Of a DNA stretch of 44,378 nt, positions 17,644-26,108 are shown piece by piece (position 1 is the first letter of the stretch; each line of letters opens with the position of its first letter). Under the pieces are notes generated by a model, which was not told the DNA's origin, searched no databases, and saw only the letters and a list, made by a program, of their open reading frames with translations. This DNA is from an uncultured Candidatus Poseidoniales archaeon (GTDB lineage Archaea > Thermoplasmatota > Poseidoniia > Poseidoniales > Poseidoniaceae), in the NCBI GenBank assembly GCA_905182715.1, contig CAJJCP010000008.1, positions 1 through 44,378 of the forward strand. Direction: 5' to 3'. The translations under genes were made by a program, and so were the position numbers.

Positions 17644-18321
17644 ATGACTCCACTCGAAAAAATTTCTTCGAATTACCCTCATGAAAGAAGAGCAATGCAG
17701 TGGCTTGACCAGATTTGCTCAGACCTTGACTGGGTGGCCGTAGAAAGCACATATGGTGAACACAAAGGTTATGATTTTGAACATGTAACGTTTGAAATCA
17801 CTCTAAAAGCGGAATCAAAACGGATGTATCATATTTGCGGAATGGTCGCTTTAGGTAAAAATGAACTTGTTTCGCTTCATCAAATTGAGGTCAAGGGAAC
17901 GGTCCCTCAACTAAACGAACCAGCGGTACAAGACCCTTGGTGTTCGCTCTGTATCAGCACACAGCGGGGAGAGGGTGATTTACCACTTGGTGACCGTTTA
18001 GGTTCGATGATTTTGGCGCTCCGTAATGATAAGGCATTAGCCAAGTCCATTCCATTATTAGAATTGTTTTTAGCGCATGGATCTGAAGAACATCAATGGA
18101 TATTAGGCTATTACTCAACAGGTATTTCATTGGATGATGATGAACATGAAGTGTATGGCCAGATTCCAATTGAACTACGAAATTTATCTCATCACTTCGC
18201 GTGTATCGAAGATGAATTACAAGGTTCAGTATACTCTTCTGAAAAAAGACAAAGCATCCTTGATAACGAAATGCGCGCTATTTCGCAAGGGATACGAGAA
18301 AGGAAGCAAGTAGAAGAGTGA
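17644..18321 (+). CDS. Conserved-looking hypothetical protein
   Basis: 225 residues with no family I recognise, no signal peptide and no membrane segment. The first 100 residues look like an alpha/beta domain with a QWLDQICSDLDW helix and a strand pair around HVTFEITLKAESKRMYHICG. A D-P-W-C-S-L-C segment has two close cysteines. The C-terminal third is helical and charged. The start is well supported: GAAAGGT stands a few bases before the ATG at 17644. Pantoate kinase begins 16 bases downstream, so the two are probably co-transcribed, which might hint at a role near coenzyme A synthesis (weak inference). Confidence 0.65.
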   Translation: MTPLEKISSNYPHERRAMQWLDQICSDLDWVAVESTYGEHKGYDFEHVTFEITLKAESKRMYHICGMVALGKNELVSLHQIEVKGTVPQLNEPAVQDPWCSLCISTQRGEGDLPLGDRLGSMILALRNDKALAKSIPLLELFLAHGSEEHQWILGYYSTGISLDDDEHEVYGQIPIELRNLSHHFACIEDELQGSVYSSEKRQSILDNEMRAISQGIRERKQVEE

Positions 18322-18337
18322 TATCGGGCGAGAGTTC

Positions 18338-19387
18338 ATGACTCTTCACTCGATGGTTCGTTTGACCACCATGGAAACTGAACGATGTGGCGGGCATATT
18401 ACGCTCTTGTTTTCAATTTGGAAAGAAGCCCATCTTGCACGTTTACAGGGCAGCCGTGGAGCGGGATTGAATCTTGCAGATGGTGTAGAAGCCACAGTTG
18501 AATATATCTCCACAAATCTACCTGAAGTTGAAGCGAAGTTGTCTTCAGGGTCCCAATTAGATACACCTGCAGGACCAATTCAGGATGGGGACATCCAAAT
18601 CGATGTTGTAGGGATGGATGGAATAGAAATGCTTGATTCCAAACAAATTTACATCGACCTTGTTGAAGAATTGAGAATTGTTCGTTTACTCAAACGAGAA
18701 GATTCCTACCGCATTCGTGTTGAATTAGAATTACCGACAAGCCAAGGCTTTGGAATGTCGGCTGCAGGTTTAGTAGCAGTTGCGCGAGCTTTTCGAACAC
18801 TCACCGGAAAAGGCACAGAAGAACAATACTTTCGTATCGCTCACCGAATAGAAAGAATACGAGGTTCTGGACTTGGAGATGTTCTTGGAATTTCTGCTAA
18901 AGGCGTTGAATTACGCCTGGAACCAGGAGCACCGGGTTCTGGGGGAGAAGTCGTCAGCTTTACGACCAGTCAGCCAATTCTCGTCACTTGGAACCCAGAA
19001 GAAAGTCGGCACACTTCAGAATATATTGATGATGCGGGTTGGCAGCGCTCGATCTCGAAAGCGGGAGAGCGCTCAGTATCTCGTTTACGATTGAAGGATT
19101 GGACGTTTGAACGATGGGCTGACCTGATGCTTGAATCAAGGAACTTTGCTGAGAGTTCAGGATTACTTGAAGAACAAGCCCGCAAAAAACTTCTTTCAAA
19201 TGTCCAAAAGGAGATTTTACTCCTCGACCTCCAATCTCGGGTAAATGTTCGTTTATGCATGCTCGGAGTTTCGCTGGCAATACTGCCGAGGCGGCTAGAT
19301 AGTCCTCTTGTACTGGATGAATTGGAGAACATTGCTGATGCATTACGGGCGATTGGACTTGGTGTTCGAGCAACAAGAATCGAATGA
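18338..19387 (+). CDS. Pantoate kinase (archaeal CoA pathway, GHMP fold)
   Basis: Phosphorylates pantoate to 4-phosphopantoate, replacing the bacterial order of steps in archaeal coenzyme A synthesis. About 349 residues. The GSRGAGLNLADGV segment after the G-H-I-T motif near the N-terminus is characteristic of archaeal pantoate kinase. The ATP-binding GHMP motif is PTSQGFGMSAAGLVA (about 138-152), and a SGLGDVLGISAKGVELR loop follows. The start is uncertain among ATGs at 18338, 18353 and 18371, because none has a strong ribosome-binding site. It follows an unknown gene by 16 bases and ends one base before the convergent TPD nuclease gene. Confidence 0.85.
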   Translation: MTLHSMVRLTTMETERCGGHITLLFSIWKEAHLARLQGSRGAGLNLADGVEATVEYISTNLPEVEAKLSSGSQLDTPAGPIQDGDIQIDVVGMDGIEMLDSKQIYIDLVEELRIVRLLKREDSYRIRVELELPTSQGFGMSAAGLVAVARAFRTLTGKGTEEQYFRIAHRIERIRGSGLGDVLGISAKGVELRLEPGAPGSGGEVVSFTTSQPILVTWNPEESRHTSEYIDDAGWQRSISKAGERSVSRLRLKDWTFERWADLMLESRNFAESSGLLEEQARKKLLSNVQKEILLLDLQSRVNVRLCMLGVSLAILPRRLDSPLVLDELENIADALRAIGLGVRATRIE

Positions 19388-20443
19388 TTACTCGCCCGAA
19401 CCTAATTTACTCAAATCCAAAACATTGGCATCGAGTAGTGTACAACCTGGCATGAAGAGGTTTTGAGAGAAGCCATGCCTGTAAACAACCGCACCGCTCC
19501 CCCATTCCTCGATATAGCGTGCCATTTGTTTCGCCATTTTTTTACGCTGAAATTCGACATCAGCTCCGTAGAAATGTTTAGCATCAATCCATGCAACTGG
19601 TTTGCCATTGATTTCTACATGGTCAAGAAAGAGTAAATCAGGGGTACGAACAGGTCGACCCAAATCTTGCTTTTGTTCCTTCACCATTTCGGGCTGACGG
19701 CGTAATCGAACGCCTTGTTCTTCAAACCAATCCGCTAAAATATCCTCAAATAAATCGGCTCGTTCTTGGGATTCGCCTTGATCGACATTTGAGACTCTAT
19801 CCGCAGCCTCGGCGGCTTCAAACTCGGTTCGTTCACGTTCGCTTAAACGGCTAGGCTGGCGTAAACTTTCCTTGATTTTCGATTTAGACCAACGCATTTC
19901 AGTAAGAATGATTCGGAAAATATTCATCGGTGGGAAATCAAAACGGGTTGACAAATCGACAACACTCACGCCTTCTTTGTAGAGTCGTAACATGGTTTGG
20001 CCCTGAGAGCGAAGGCGCCCATGCCCGTACACTGTTTTTTGTTGTAAAAGAGCAGATCGAAGAGAGAGAGCTTGTTCAAGTGTCATTTTGTAATCTTTAG
20101 CGATGACTGCGATTTCATCAACGCGCTCGTCTTCTAACCAGCCAAATTCGCCCTTTCGCATCACCTTATCGGCCATGGCCTCTTCATCTTTCAATGGTAC
20201 AGGAGAGATGTCCCATTCAAACTTGAATGTCTTTGGTTCCACTCCATCATCGAGAAAACCCATCGGTGTAGGTTTTTTGTCAAATCTTTCTCGTGCTTGT
20301 GTTTCCATTTCAAGAATAACAGCAGCATTCCGCTCTTCAAGTGTTTTTTTGGCTGTGCTGCCATACCGACGTGGGCGGTTTTGTCGATTACCACCGCGAT
20401 TGTTCCGAGAATGAGGTTTTTTTCCTCGGCTGGGTTGGCTCAT
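19388..20443 (-). CDS. TPD-domain nuclease, homologue of eukaryotic CDIN1 (C15orf41)
   Basis: 351 residues. The N-terminus is basic and Asn/Arg-rich (GKKPHSRNNRGGNRQNRPRR). A helical middle (about 95-215) contains HTH-like segments such as TLEQALSLRSALLQQ and GVSVVDLSTRFDFPPMNIFR. The C-terminal PD-(D/E)XK-like domain (about 240-345) carries RTPDLLFL, the T-P-D signature, and AWIDAKHFYGAD with the catalytic D-x-K. The segment GAVVYRHGFSQNL then aligns with the eukaryotic CDIN1 end. CDIN1 partners codanin-1 in humans and is implicated in dyserythropoietic anaemia; archaeal members are uncharacterised. The start overlaps the upstream gene's stop as TAATG, implying translational coupling. Confidence 0.8.
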   Translation of the reverse strand: MSQPSRGKKPHSRNNRGGNRQNRPRRYGSTAKKTLEERNAAVILEMETQARERFDKKPTPMGFLDDGVEPKTFKFEWDISPVPLKDEEAMADKVMRKGEFGWLEDERVDEIAVIAKDYKMTLEQALSLRSALLQQKTVYGHGRLRSQGQTMLRLYKEGVSVVDLSTRFDFPPMNIFRIILTEMRWSKSKIKESLRQPSRLSERERTEFEAAEAADRVSNVDQGESQERADLFEDILADWFEEQGVRLRRQPEMVKEQKQDLGRPVRTPDLLFLDHVEINGKPVAWIDAKHFYGADVEFQRKKMAKQMARYIEEWGSGAVVYRHGFSQNLFMPGCTLLDANVLDLSKLGSGE

Positions 20444-21003
20444 TAAACATCGTCGTTGCCGACCGTCTTTGAATCCTCGCCTTCGGAGATTGTGAACGAA
20501 AAGGGTTGAGATTCACCATATGATACGATACCTTTGGTCGCAAGGTCGTTGAGCCATTGGGTTGCAAACGCTTTGGCTTGTGCATTGACGCGACCTCGAA
20601 AGAGTCGAGCCCACCGAGGAATGTCCCACCAAGCTGCGATTTCAATACCCCCTTCTTCTTCACACAATATTGTGACTGTCATTCGCAGTGATTTCAGGGC
20701 GGTTCCGACTGTTTTCCCTTCGCGTTGTTGCCCTAGCCATTCAAATTCAATTTCCTTAAAGTCTGGGTTTTCACCCGTTCGAATTGTTTTAACAAGCCAT
20801 AACTCTTCGATTAAGCGTTGACGCTCAAGGCGATGTAAATCAAACCGTTGACCTTCAAGAAGGAAACCTGTAGTCGACGAGAGAACCCTTTGAGCTGAAC
20901 CGTTCCAAGAAGGCCATGAGTCCAAATTCAACAGATTTTCACCAACCTGTATGGACTGAAGAGGCTCAAGGGCATGTCGCCAGACGCCTTGAGGAGTATC
21001 CAT
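20443..21003 (-). CDS. Hypothetical protein coupled to the TPD nuclease
   Basis: 186 residues, not recognised. It is soluble, Trp-rich and mixed alpha/beta, with DSWPSWNGSAQRVL, a Leu/Arg helix RLERQRLIEELWLVK and WWDIPRWARLFRGRVN near the end, then an acidic tail. The frame runs back to 21051, but GGAGAT about eight bases before the ATG at 21003 fixes the start. Its TAA overlaps the ATG of the TPD nuclease gene, so the two products are probably made in fixed ratio and may work together. No function is proposed. Confidence 0.65.
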   Translation of the reverse strand: MDTPQGVWRHALEPLQSIQVGENLLNLDSWPSWNGSAQRVLSSTTGFLLEGQRFDLHRLERQRLIEELWLVKTIRTGENPDFKEIEFEWLGQQREGKTVGTALKSLRMTVTILCEEEGGIEIAAWWDIPRWARLFRGRVNAQAKAFATQWLNDLATKGIVSYGESQPFSFTISEGEDSKTVGNDDV

Positions 21004-21086
21004 GCCATCTCCACAGAGAAACGCATCATGAACTTGTGGGACAAAAAGCACACGGTTTCAAATGCTGTAACAACATCCGATTATAT

Positions 21087-23730
21087 ATGCGCAGAAGTAG
21101 TATTTGCAAAGTATTGGTTACTTTACTCGTTCTGGGAAGTCTCTCTTCGATACCAATCGAAGGAAGTCAACTGTCAAATGACATAAACACTACATCTGCT
21201 GTTGACGGAAATAATACAACTGCATTGGGATGGGTCTCGCCGTTCGGAGGGCCCCTGAGGGATTATATTGTTGATAGTTTAGTTTACGAAAATGGCACTA
21301 CCGTGTCAGCAGGGTGGTTCCAAGGATATCTCCGATTTCCGAGTTCTTTAGACTCCATCGAAGCAACTGGGGGGACTGGTGATTTTGATTTCTTTATCGT
21401 ATGGATTGATGGAAATGGAAGCCTAATTTCAGCGTTAAACGGGGGCTCAACTGATTTTGACTCCATTGATGGAATCGCTTTGATGCCAAATGGTGATCTT
21501 ATAGTCGCAGGAAGCTATTGTTCGAACAGTGATGATGACCAATGTCAACTTGCCCTCGGAGACCTCATGCCATTGCAAAAAACAGATGACGTGGATGGGG
21601 GGAATGCCTTTCTCGCACGTCTTGATTCAAACGGCTCATGGTTGTGGTCGACTCAAATTCAAAATTCAAATGAACTATCAGTTCTAGACGTGATGGTTTC
21701 GAATTCCAATGAGATTCATTTCGGAGTACTCTTCCAAGGGCTTTTGGAATTTAATGGAAGTGAGGTTCGAGGAGGAGCTTTACCGAATTTACTTGTTGCG
21801 ACATATGGTGAAAACGGTCAAGTTCTGTCACATAGAATGGCGCAAGCCGATGATGGAATCGAAAACAGAGGCGCTTTGTGTATGGATGGGACGGGGCAGA
21901 TGTACGTGGCAGTCACCCATAGGGGTTCATTCCATATCGGAGGAGATGGCCTCGAATTCGAAGGAGATGGTCTCGAATCTTTCGGTTCAACGGATATATC
22001 CGTGGCTAGTTTTTCTGAATTTGGTTGGAACTGGGCGATTTCTGCTGGAGGTATTGGAGCCGAAAAGGCATGGGACTGTGATGGTAAAATCACTTCAGGA
22101 ATTCATGTCGTCGGGGAATTTTCCGGCAATGCTTCCTTCGGATCCATGTTCACATCACAATCAAACAATGTTGATTTCTTCATTAGTGAAGTATCTCCAA
22201 CAGGCGGTTGGGTAGACCTTAGCCATGGAGGTGGATCAGGAATTGAACGCGTTACATCAGTGATACATTCTCAACAAGGTAGCACCTATATTGCTGGAAG
22301 TAGTTCCGCAGAATTGACCCTTGGTGAATATATTTTACAGGATTTAGATGGAGTTAACGCCAATTCGTATAATGATGTGTTCTTGGCCGAATTACTCGCA
22401 AATGGCTCATGGGGGTGGGTCGTTCAAGCAGGAGGCGATGGAAATGATGAGCCAACCGCCCTTTCTCTCGGAATCGATGGCTCGCCATTGCTCTCATTCA
22501 TATTCTCAGATACATTCGGCGCGGGCTTAAACTCAACCTCCAGTGAAGGCGGCTACGATGTCGGTGTTTGGCTCTATCAAACGGATTATGACAACGATGG
22601 AGTGCTGGATGGAGAAGATAATTGTGCGCGGATTTCAAATGCTGATCAAACGAATCTCGATAATGACCTTCTTGGCGATGTTTGCGATGAAGATGATGAT
22701 AATGATGGCATCATCGATGCGAACGATGATTGCCCACGGGGAGATGCGAATTGGTTTTCAGAAGCCTCTACTGACCATGATAAAGATGGATGCAACGATG
22801 CAACGGAAGATTATGATGATGATGAAGATACCGTGTTTGATCAAAATGACTTATGCCCGTTAGGACCAGTTGGATGGATTTCTACTCTTGAAGAAGATGC
22901 TGAAGGTGACGGATGTGCCGATATCGACACCGATAACGATGGCTGGGTTGATCAAATGGATAACTGTCCAGATGATGCAAATCCCGATCAACTGGATTTA
23001 GATAGCGACAACATTGGGGATGCGTGCGATATTGATGAAGACGATGATGGTGTTGCCAACCCTTCGGATAACTGTCCGCGTGACTCTACAGGTTGGACTT
23101 CAACGTTTATCAACGATCATGACCAAGATGGATGTCATGATTCTCTGACGGACTTCGACGATGACGAGGATGGTGTAGGGGATGCAGATGATTCATGCCC
23201 AAGAGGTGAAATTCGCTGGGCTACGAATACTTCGATACCCGATTACGATGGCGATGGGTGTCGTGATTTTAATGAGGATGAGGATGATGATGCAGATGGT
23301 GTGCCTGATTCAATTGATAATTGTAAAACTGGCATAATTGGGCCAGCTGCACCAGGACAAGACCTTGATGCAGATGGTTGCGTCGATAGTGTTGAAGACC
23401 TTGATGACGATGGAGACGGAGTGCTTGATGTCAACGATTTATGCCTTCGTACGACTCTTGGACAACAAGTTGGGATTACTGGATGCAGTCAATATCAACT
23501 TGATGACGACCTCGATGGTATTCCGAATGCGATTGATTTGTGCCAAAATACAGATGCTGGTAAAAATGTCGATTCTAGCAGGTTGTCATCTACCCTCAGA
23601 GAATTCTGCCACCGATGGAGCATCTTCGAAAGATGGATTAACCATGTCTTCAGTTTTGTATTTCTTTGCAGCGCTACTCCTGGGCGGAGCCGTCTTTGTG
23701 ACTTTAAGTAAGAATCAATCCGGCGACTGA
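21087..23730 (+). CDS. Surface protein: beta-propeller-like repeats plus thrombospondin type 3 repeats (frame broken)
   Basis: About 880 residues. Signal peptide MRRSSICKVLVTLLVLGSLS. Residues about 40-480 are a repeated module with variants of G-D-x-D-x-F-x-x-x-x-x-x-x-G and V-A-G-S (SBBP-like beta propeller). About 490-830 hold cysteine-bearing calcium repeats such as DYDNDGVLDGEDNC and DEDDDNDGIIDANDDCP. The membrane anchor and short tail (SSVLYFFAALLLGGAVFVTL) are in another frame: one extra base near 23580 (TCTAGCAGGTTG) separates them. The frame is open back to 20916, but the signal peptide places the start at 21087. Likely a calcium-stabilised cell-surface protein of unknown binding partner. 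Confidence 0.8.
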
Positions 23731-23869
23731 AGCACTCTTCCCAACCACCTCCACGCCCAAAGATTTCCCTAAAATTGGAACGTGATACATCTACGAGTTC
23801 TGAAGAAGAATAACGGCGTCATCACTTTGCGAGTACTTTCGATTTTGTAAAAGCAAAACACCATTCAAC

Positions 23870-23876
23870 ATATAAG
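23870..23876 (+). promoter_or_regulatory. TATA box of the repeat surface protein gene (leaderless)
   Basis: ATATAAG is centred about 27 bases before the ATG at 23900, with no Shine-Dalgarno sequence between. It supports a leaderless transcript and the choice of 23900 over the in-frame GTG at 23891. Confidence 0.55.
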
Positions 23877-23899
23877 CGAACATTCGTTCAGTGGAAGCT

Positions 23900-26108
23900 A
23901 TGTCGCCTATCATTCGAGTACTTCTTGCTTCAGTCTTACTTGTGCTCCTTGCTGCTGCTCCGTCGATCGAAGGTTCTTCGACTGGAAAGCAAAACCAAGC
24001 AAATGGATGTTCGTGCCATAGTAACGGAGCAAACGGGATTACGGCCAATCATAATTTCCCAACCACGTATACTCCTGGCATGGTGTATTCAATCACCATC
24101 GATGCAACAGGTGGAACTCAAGCATTTGTTGGTGGTTTTTCATTACAAGTCGATAAAGGGTCTTTTTCAAATGCAGGAACCTTGGTTCAATTTGCAGGAC
24201 TGAGTGCAACACACACAGGCTCCGGCGCTCTCAGTTGGACAATGGATTGGACGGCCCCAAGTTCAGGAAGCGGTTCAGTCAACATGGCATTAGCGGTTCT
24301 TCAAGCAAATGGAAATTCCCAGAATTCTGGCGATACATGGGACACAACATCGGCCACAATTATTGAATACATCGCACCAAACCAACCTCCTTCTGCTTCA
24401 AATTTGATGATTTTACCAGGAGGAGATACGCCCGTCGATGAAGAAATTATGTTCTCATACATATTCGATGATGCAGATGGTGATTCCGAAGTAGATTCAC
24501 AAATCCGCTGGTCAAAGAATGGAGTCGTCGTACCTGCATATAACGACATGCAGATGTTGCCAGCAACTGCTACCTCCGTAGGTGAAACATGGACCGTATC
24601 AGTGACTCCAAATGATGGAAAAGACTTGGGTGCGACTGAAATTTGCCCTGATAGCGCTGTGATCGTTGATGTTGATTCTGACGGTGATGGGACCATGGAC
24701 CTCGATGATGCATTCCCACAAGACCCTTCGGAAACAACCGACACCGATAGTGATGGAGTCGGAGATAATGCCGATGTGTTCCCAAATGACGCTTCAGAAA
24801 CCATCGACAGTGACAATGATGGTACTGGAGACAATGGAGATGCATTCCCAAATGATTCTTCAGAAACCAGGCTCGACAGTGACGATGGTGTTGGAGACAA
24901 TGCCGATGCATTCCCGAATGATGCTACAGAAACAGTCGACAGCGATGTAGATGGTACTGGAGACAATGCAGATGCATTCCCGAATGATGCTTCTGAAACA
25001 GCTCGACAGCGATGAGATGGCGTTGGAGACAATGCTGACGCATTCCCCAAGATCCAACTGAAACCACTGATTCAGACTGGATGGGGTTGGAGATAATGGT
25101 GATGCATTCCCGCAATGACTGCGACTGAAACCTTGGACTCTGACATGGATGGTGTTGGAGACAACGCCGATGCATTCCCGCAATGATGCTACTGAAACCC
25201 TCGATTCCGACATGGATGGTGTCGGCGACAATGCTGACGTATTCCCCCAAGATGCGACTGAAACCCTCGACTCAGACATGGATGAAGTCGGAGATAACGC
25301 CGACGCTTTCCCGCAAGATGCGAACGAGACTCTCGACTCTGACAATGATACGGTGGGCGACAATGCCGATGTATTTCCTCACAGGATGCTAATCCGAGAC
25401 GACTCGACTCCGACAATGGATGGCAGTAGGAGATAATGCTGATGCATTCCCACAGTGATGCTTCCGAAACGATGGATTCTGATATGGATGGCGTTGGAGA
25501 CAATGCCGATGCATTCCCTCAAGATGCGACTGAAACGATCGACTCTGACATGGATGGAGTTGGAGATAATTCAGATGTATTCCCTCAAGATGCGAACTGA
25601 ATCACTCGATTCGGATAATGACAGTGTTGGCGACAATGCTGATGCATTCCCACAAGATGCGACTGAAACCCTCGATACAGATGGCGATGGAACTGGAGAT
25701 AATGCTCAATTGATTGCTGAAACCCTCGCCGCTGAACAAGCAGCAGAAGATGCTGCTGCTCAGAAGCAAATGATGACGATTATTGCCGTAGTTGTCCTCC
25801 TTCTTGGCGGGGCTGCTGGAGCTGTACTGTTCATGCGCAAGCGAGGAAATGATGACGAAGATGTACCTTCAAAGGATTTCACACAGCAAGCAATGCCAAC
25901 TCAAGTTCAACCTGCTCAGCAATCATATCAACAACCTCGTTCAACAACCTGTTCAACAACCTATCAACAGCCTGTTGTTCAACAACCAGTAGCAGTTGCA
26001 GAACCAACGGTCCTACGACAATGGACAGATGAAGCAGGCTACACCTGGAGAGCCATGGATGATGGTTCAAACTTCTGGTGGACTGGAACCGAATGGCAAA
26101 AGCGCTGA
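23900..26108 (+). CDS. Surface protein: Reeler-like domain plus Asp-rich calcium repeats (many frame breaks)
   Basis: Signal peptide MSPIIRVLLASVLLVLLAAA. A Cys/His motif, NGCSCHSNG, is followed by a beta-sandwich with YTPGMVYSITIDATGG, as in Reeler/choice-of-anchor V domains. Next is an Ig-like segment around PNQPPSASNLMILPGG. Then come about 15 tandem repeats of the type D-S-D-x-D-G-V-G-D-N-A-D-A-F-P-x-D-A-x-E-T, predicted to bind calcium. The end has one membrane helix (IIAVVVLLLGGAAGAVLFM), a Gln/Pro-rich cytoplasmic linker and a Trp-rich tail (RAMDDGSNFWWTGTEWQ). The repeats change frame many times between about 24990 and 25610. The start is set by the TATA box at 23870. Confidence 0.75.
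24660..25720 (+). repeat. Tandem coding repeats, about 60-70 bases each (Asp-rich calcium repeats)
   Basis: The stretch repeats a unit of the form GAC-TCT-GAC-ATG-GAT-GGT-GTT-GGA-GAC, then AAT-GC-GAT-GCA-TTC-CC. The unit encodes a D-x-D-x-D-G calcium loop and N-A-D-A-F-P. Units are similar but not identical. Several contain a one-base change around the GAAAC-CTCGAC joint that shifts the reading frame. Confidence 0.85.

Noticed and set aside
17560-17682. N-terminal extension of the thioredoxin-fold protein to 17682
   Set aside because: The family start M-T-L-D-I-G-D-T-A-P-A-F is at 17559, and the extension overlaps the well-supported divergent start at 17644.
20916-21086. N-terminal extension of the SBBP/TSP3 protein back to 20916
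   Set aside because: The extension overlaps the divergent unknown gene and precedes a clear signal peptide at 21087.
24301-25363. Long antisense open frames (249 and 167 codons) opposite the Asp-rich repeats
   Set aside because: They are mirror frames of the repeated D-x-D-x-D-G coding units, with low-complexity Ser/Ala products and no start signal. The plus-strand repeats explain them.
24660-25720. A possible CRISPR-like array, given regular repetition
   Set aside because: Units are contiguous coding repeats encoding a recognisable calcium motif, with no unique spacers between conserved repeats and no cas genes.
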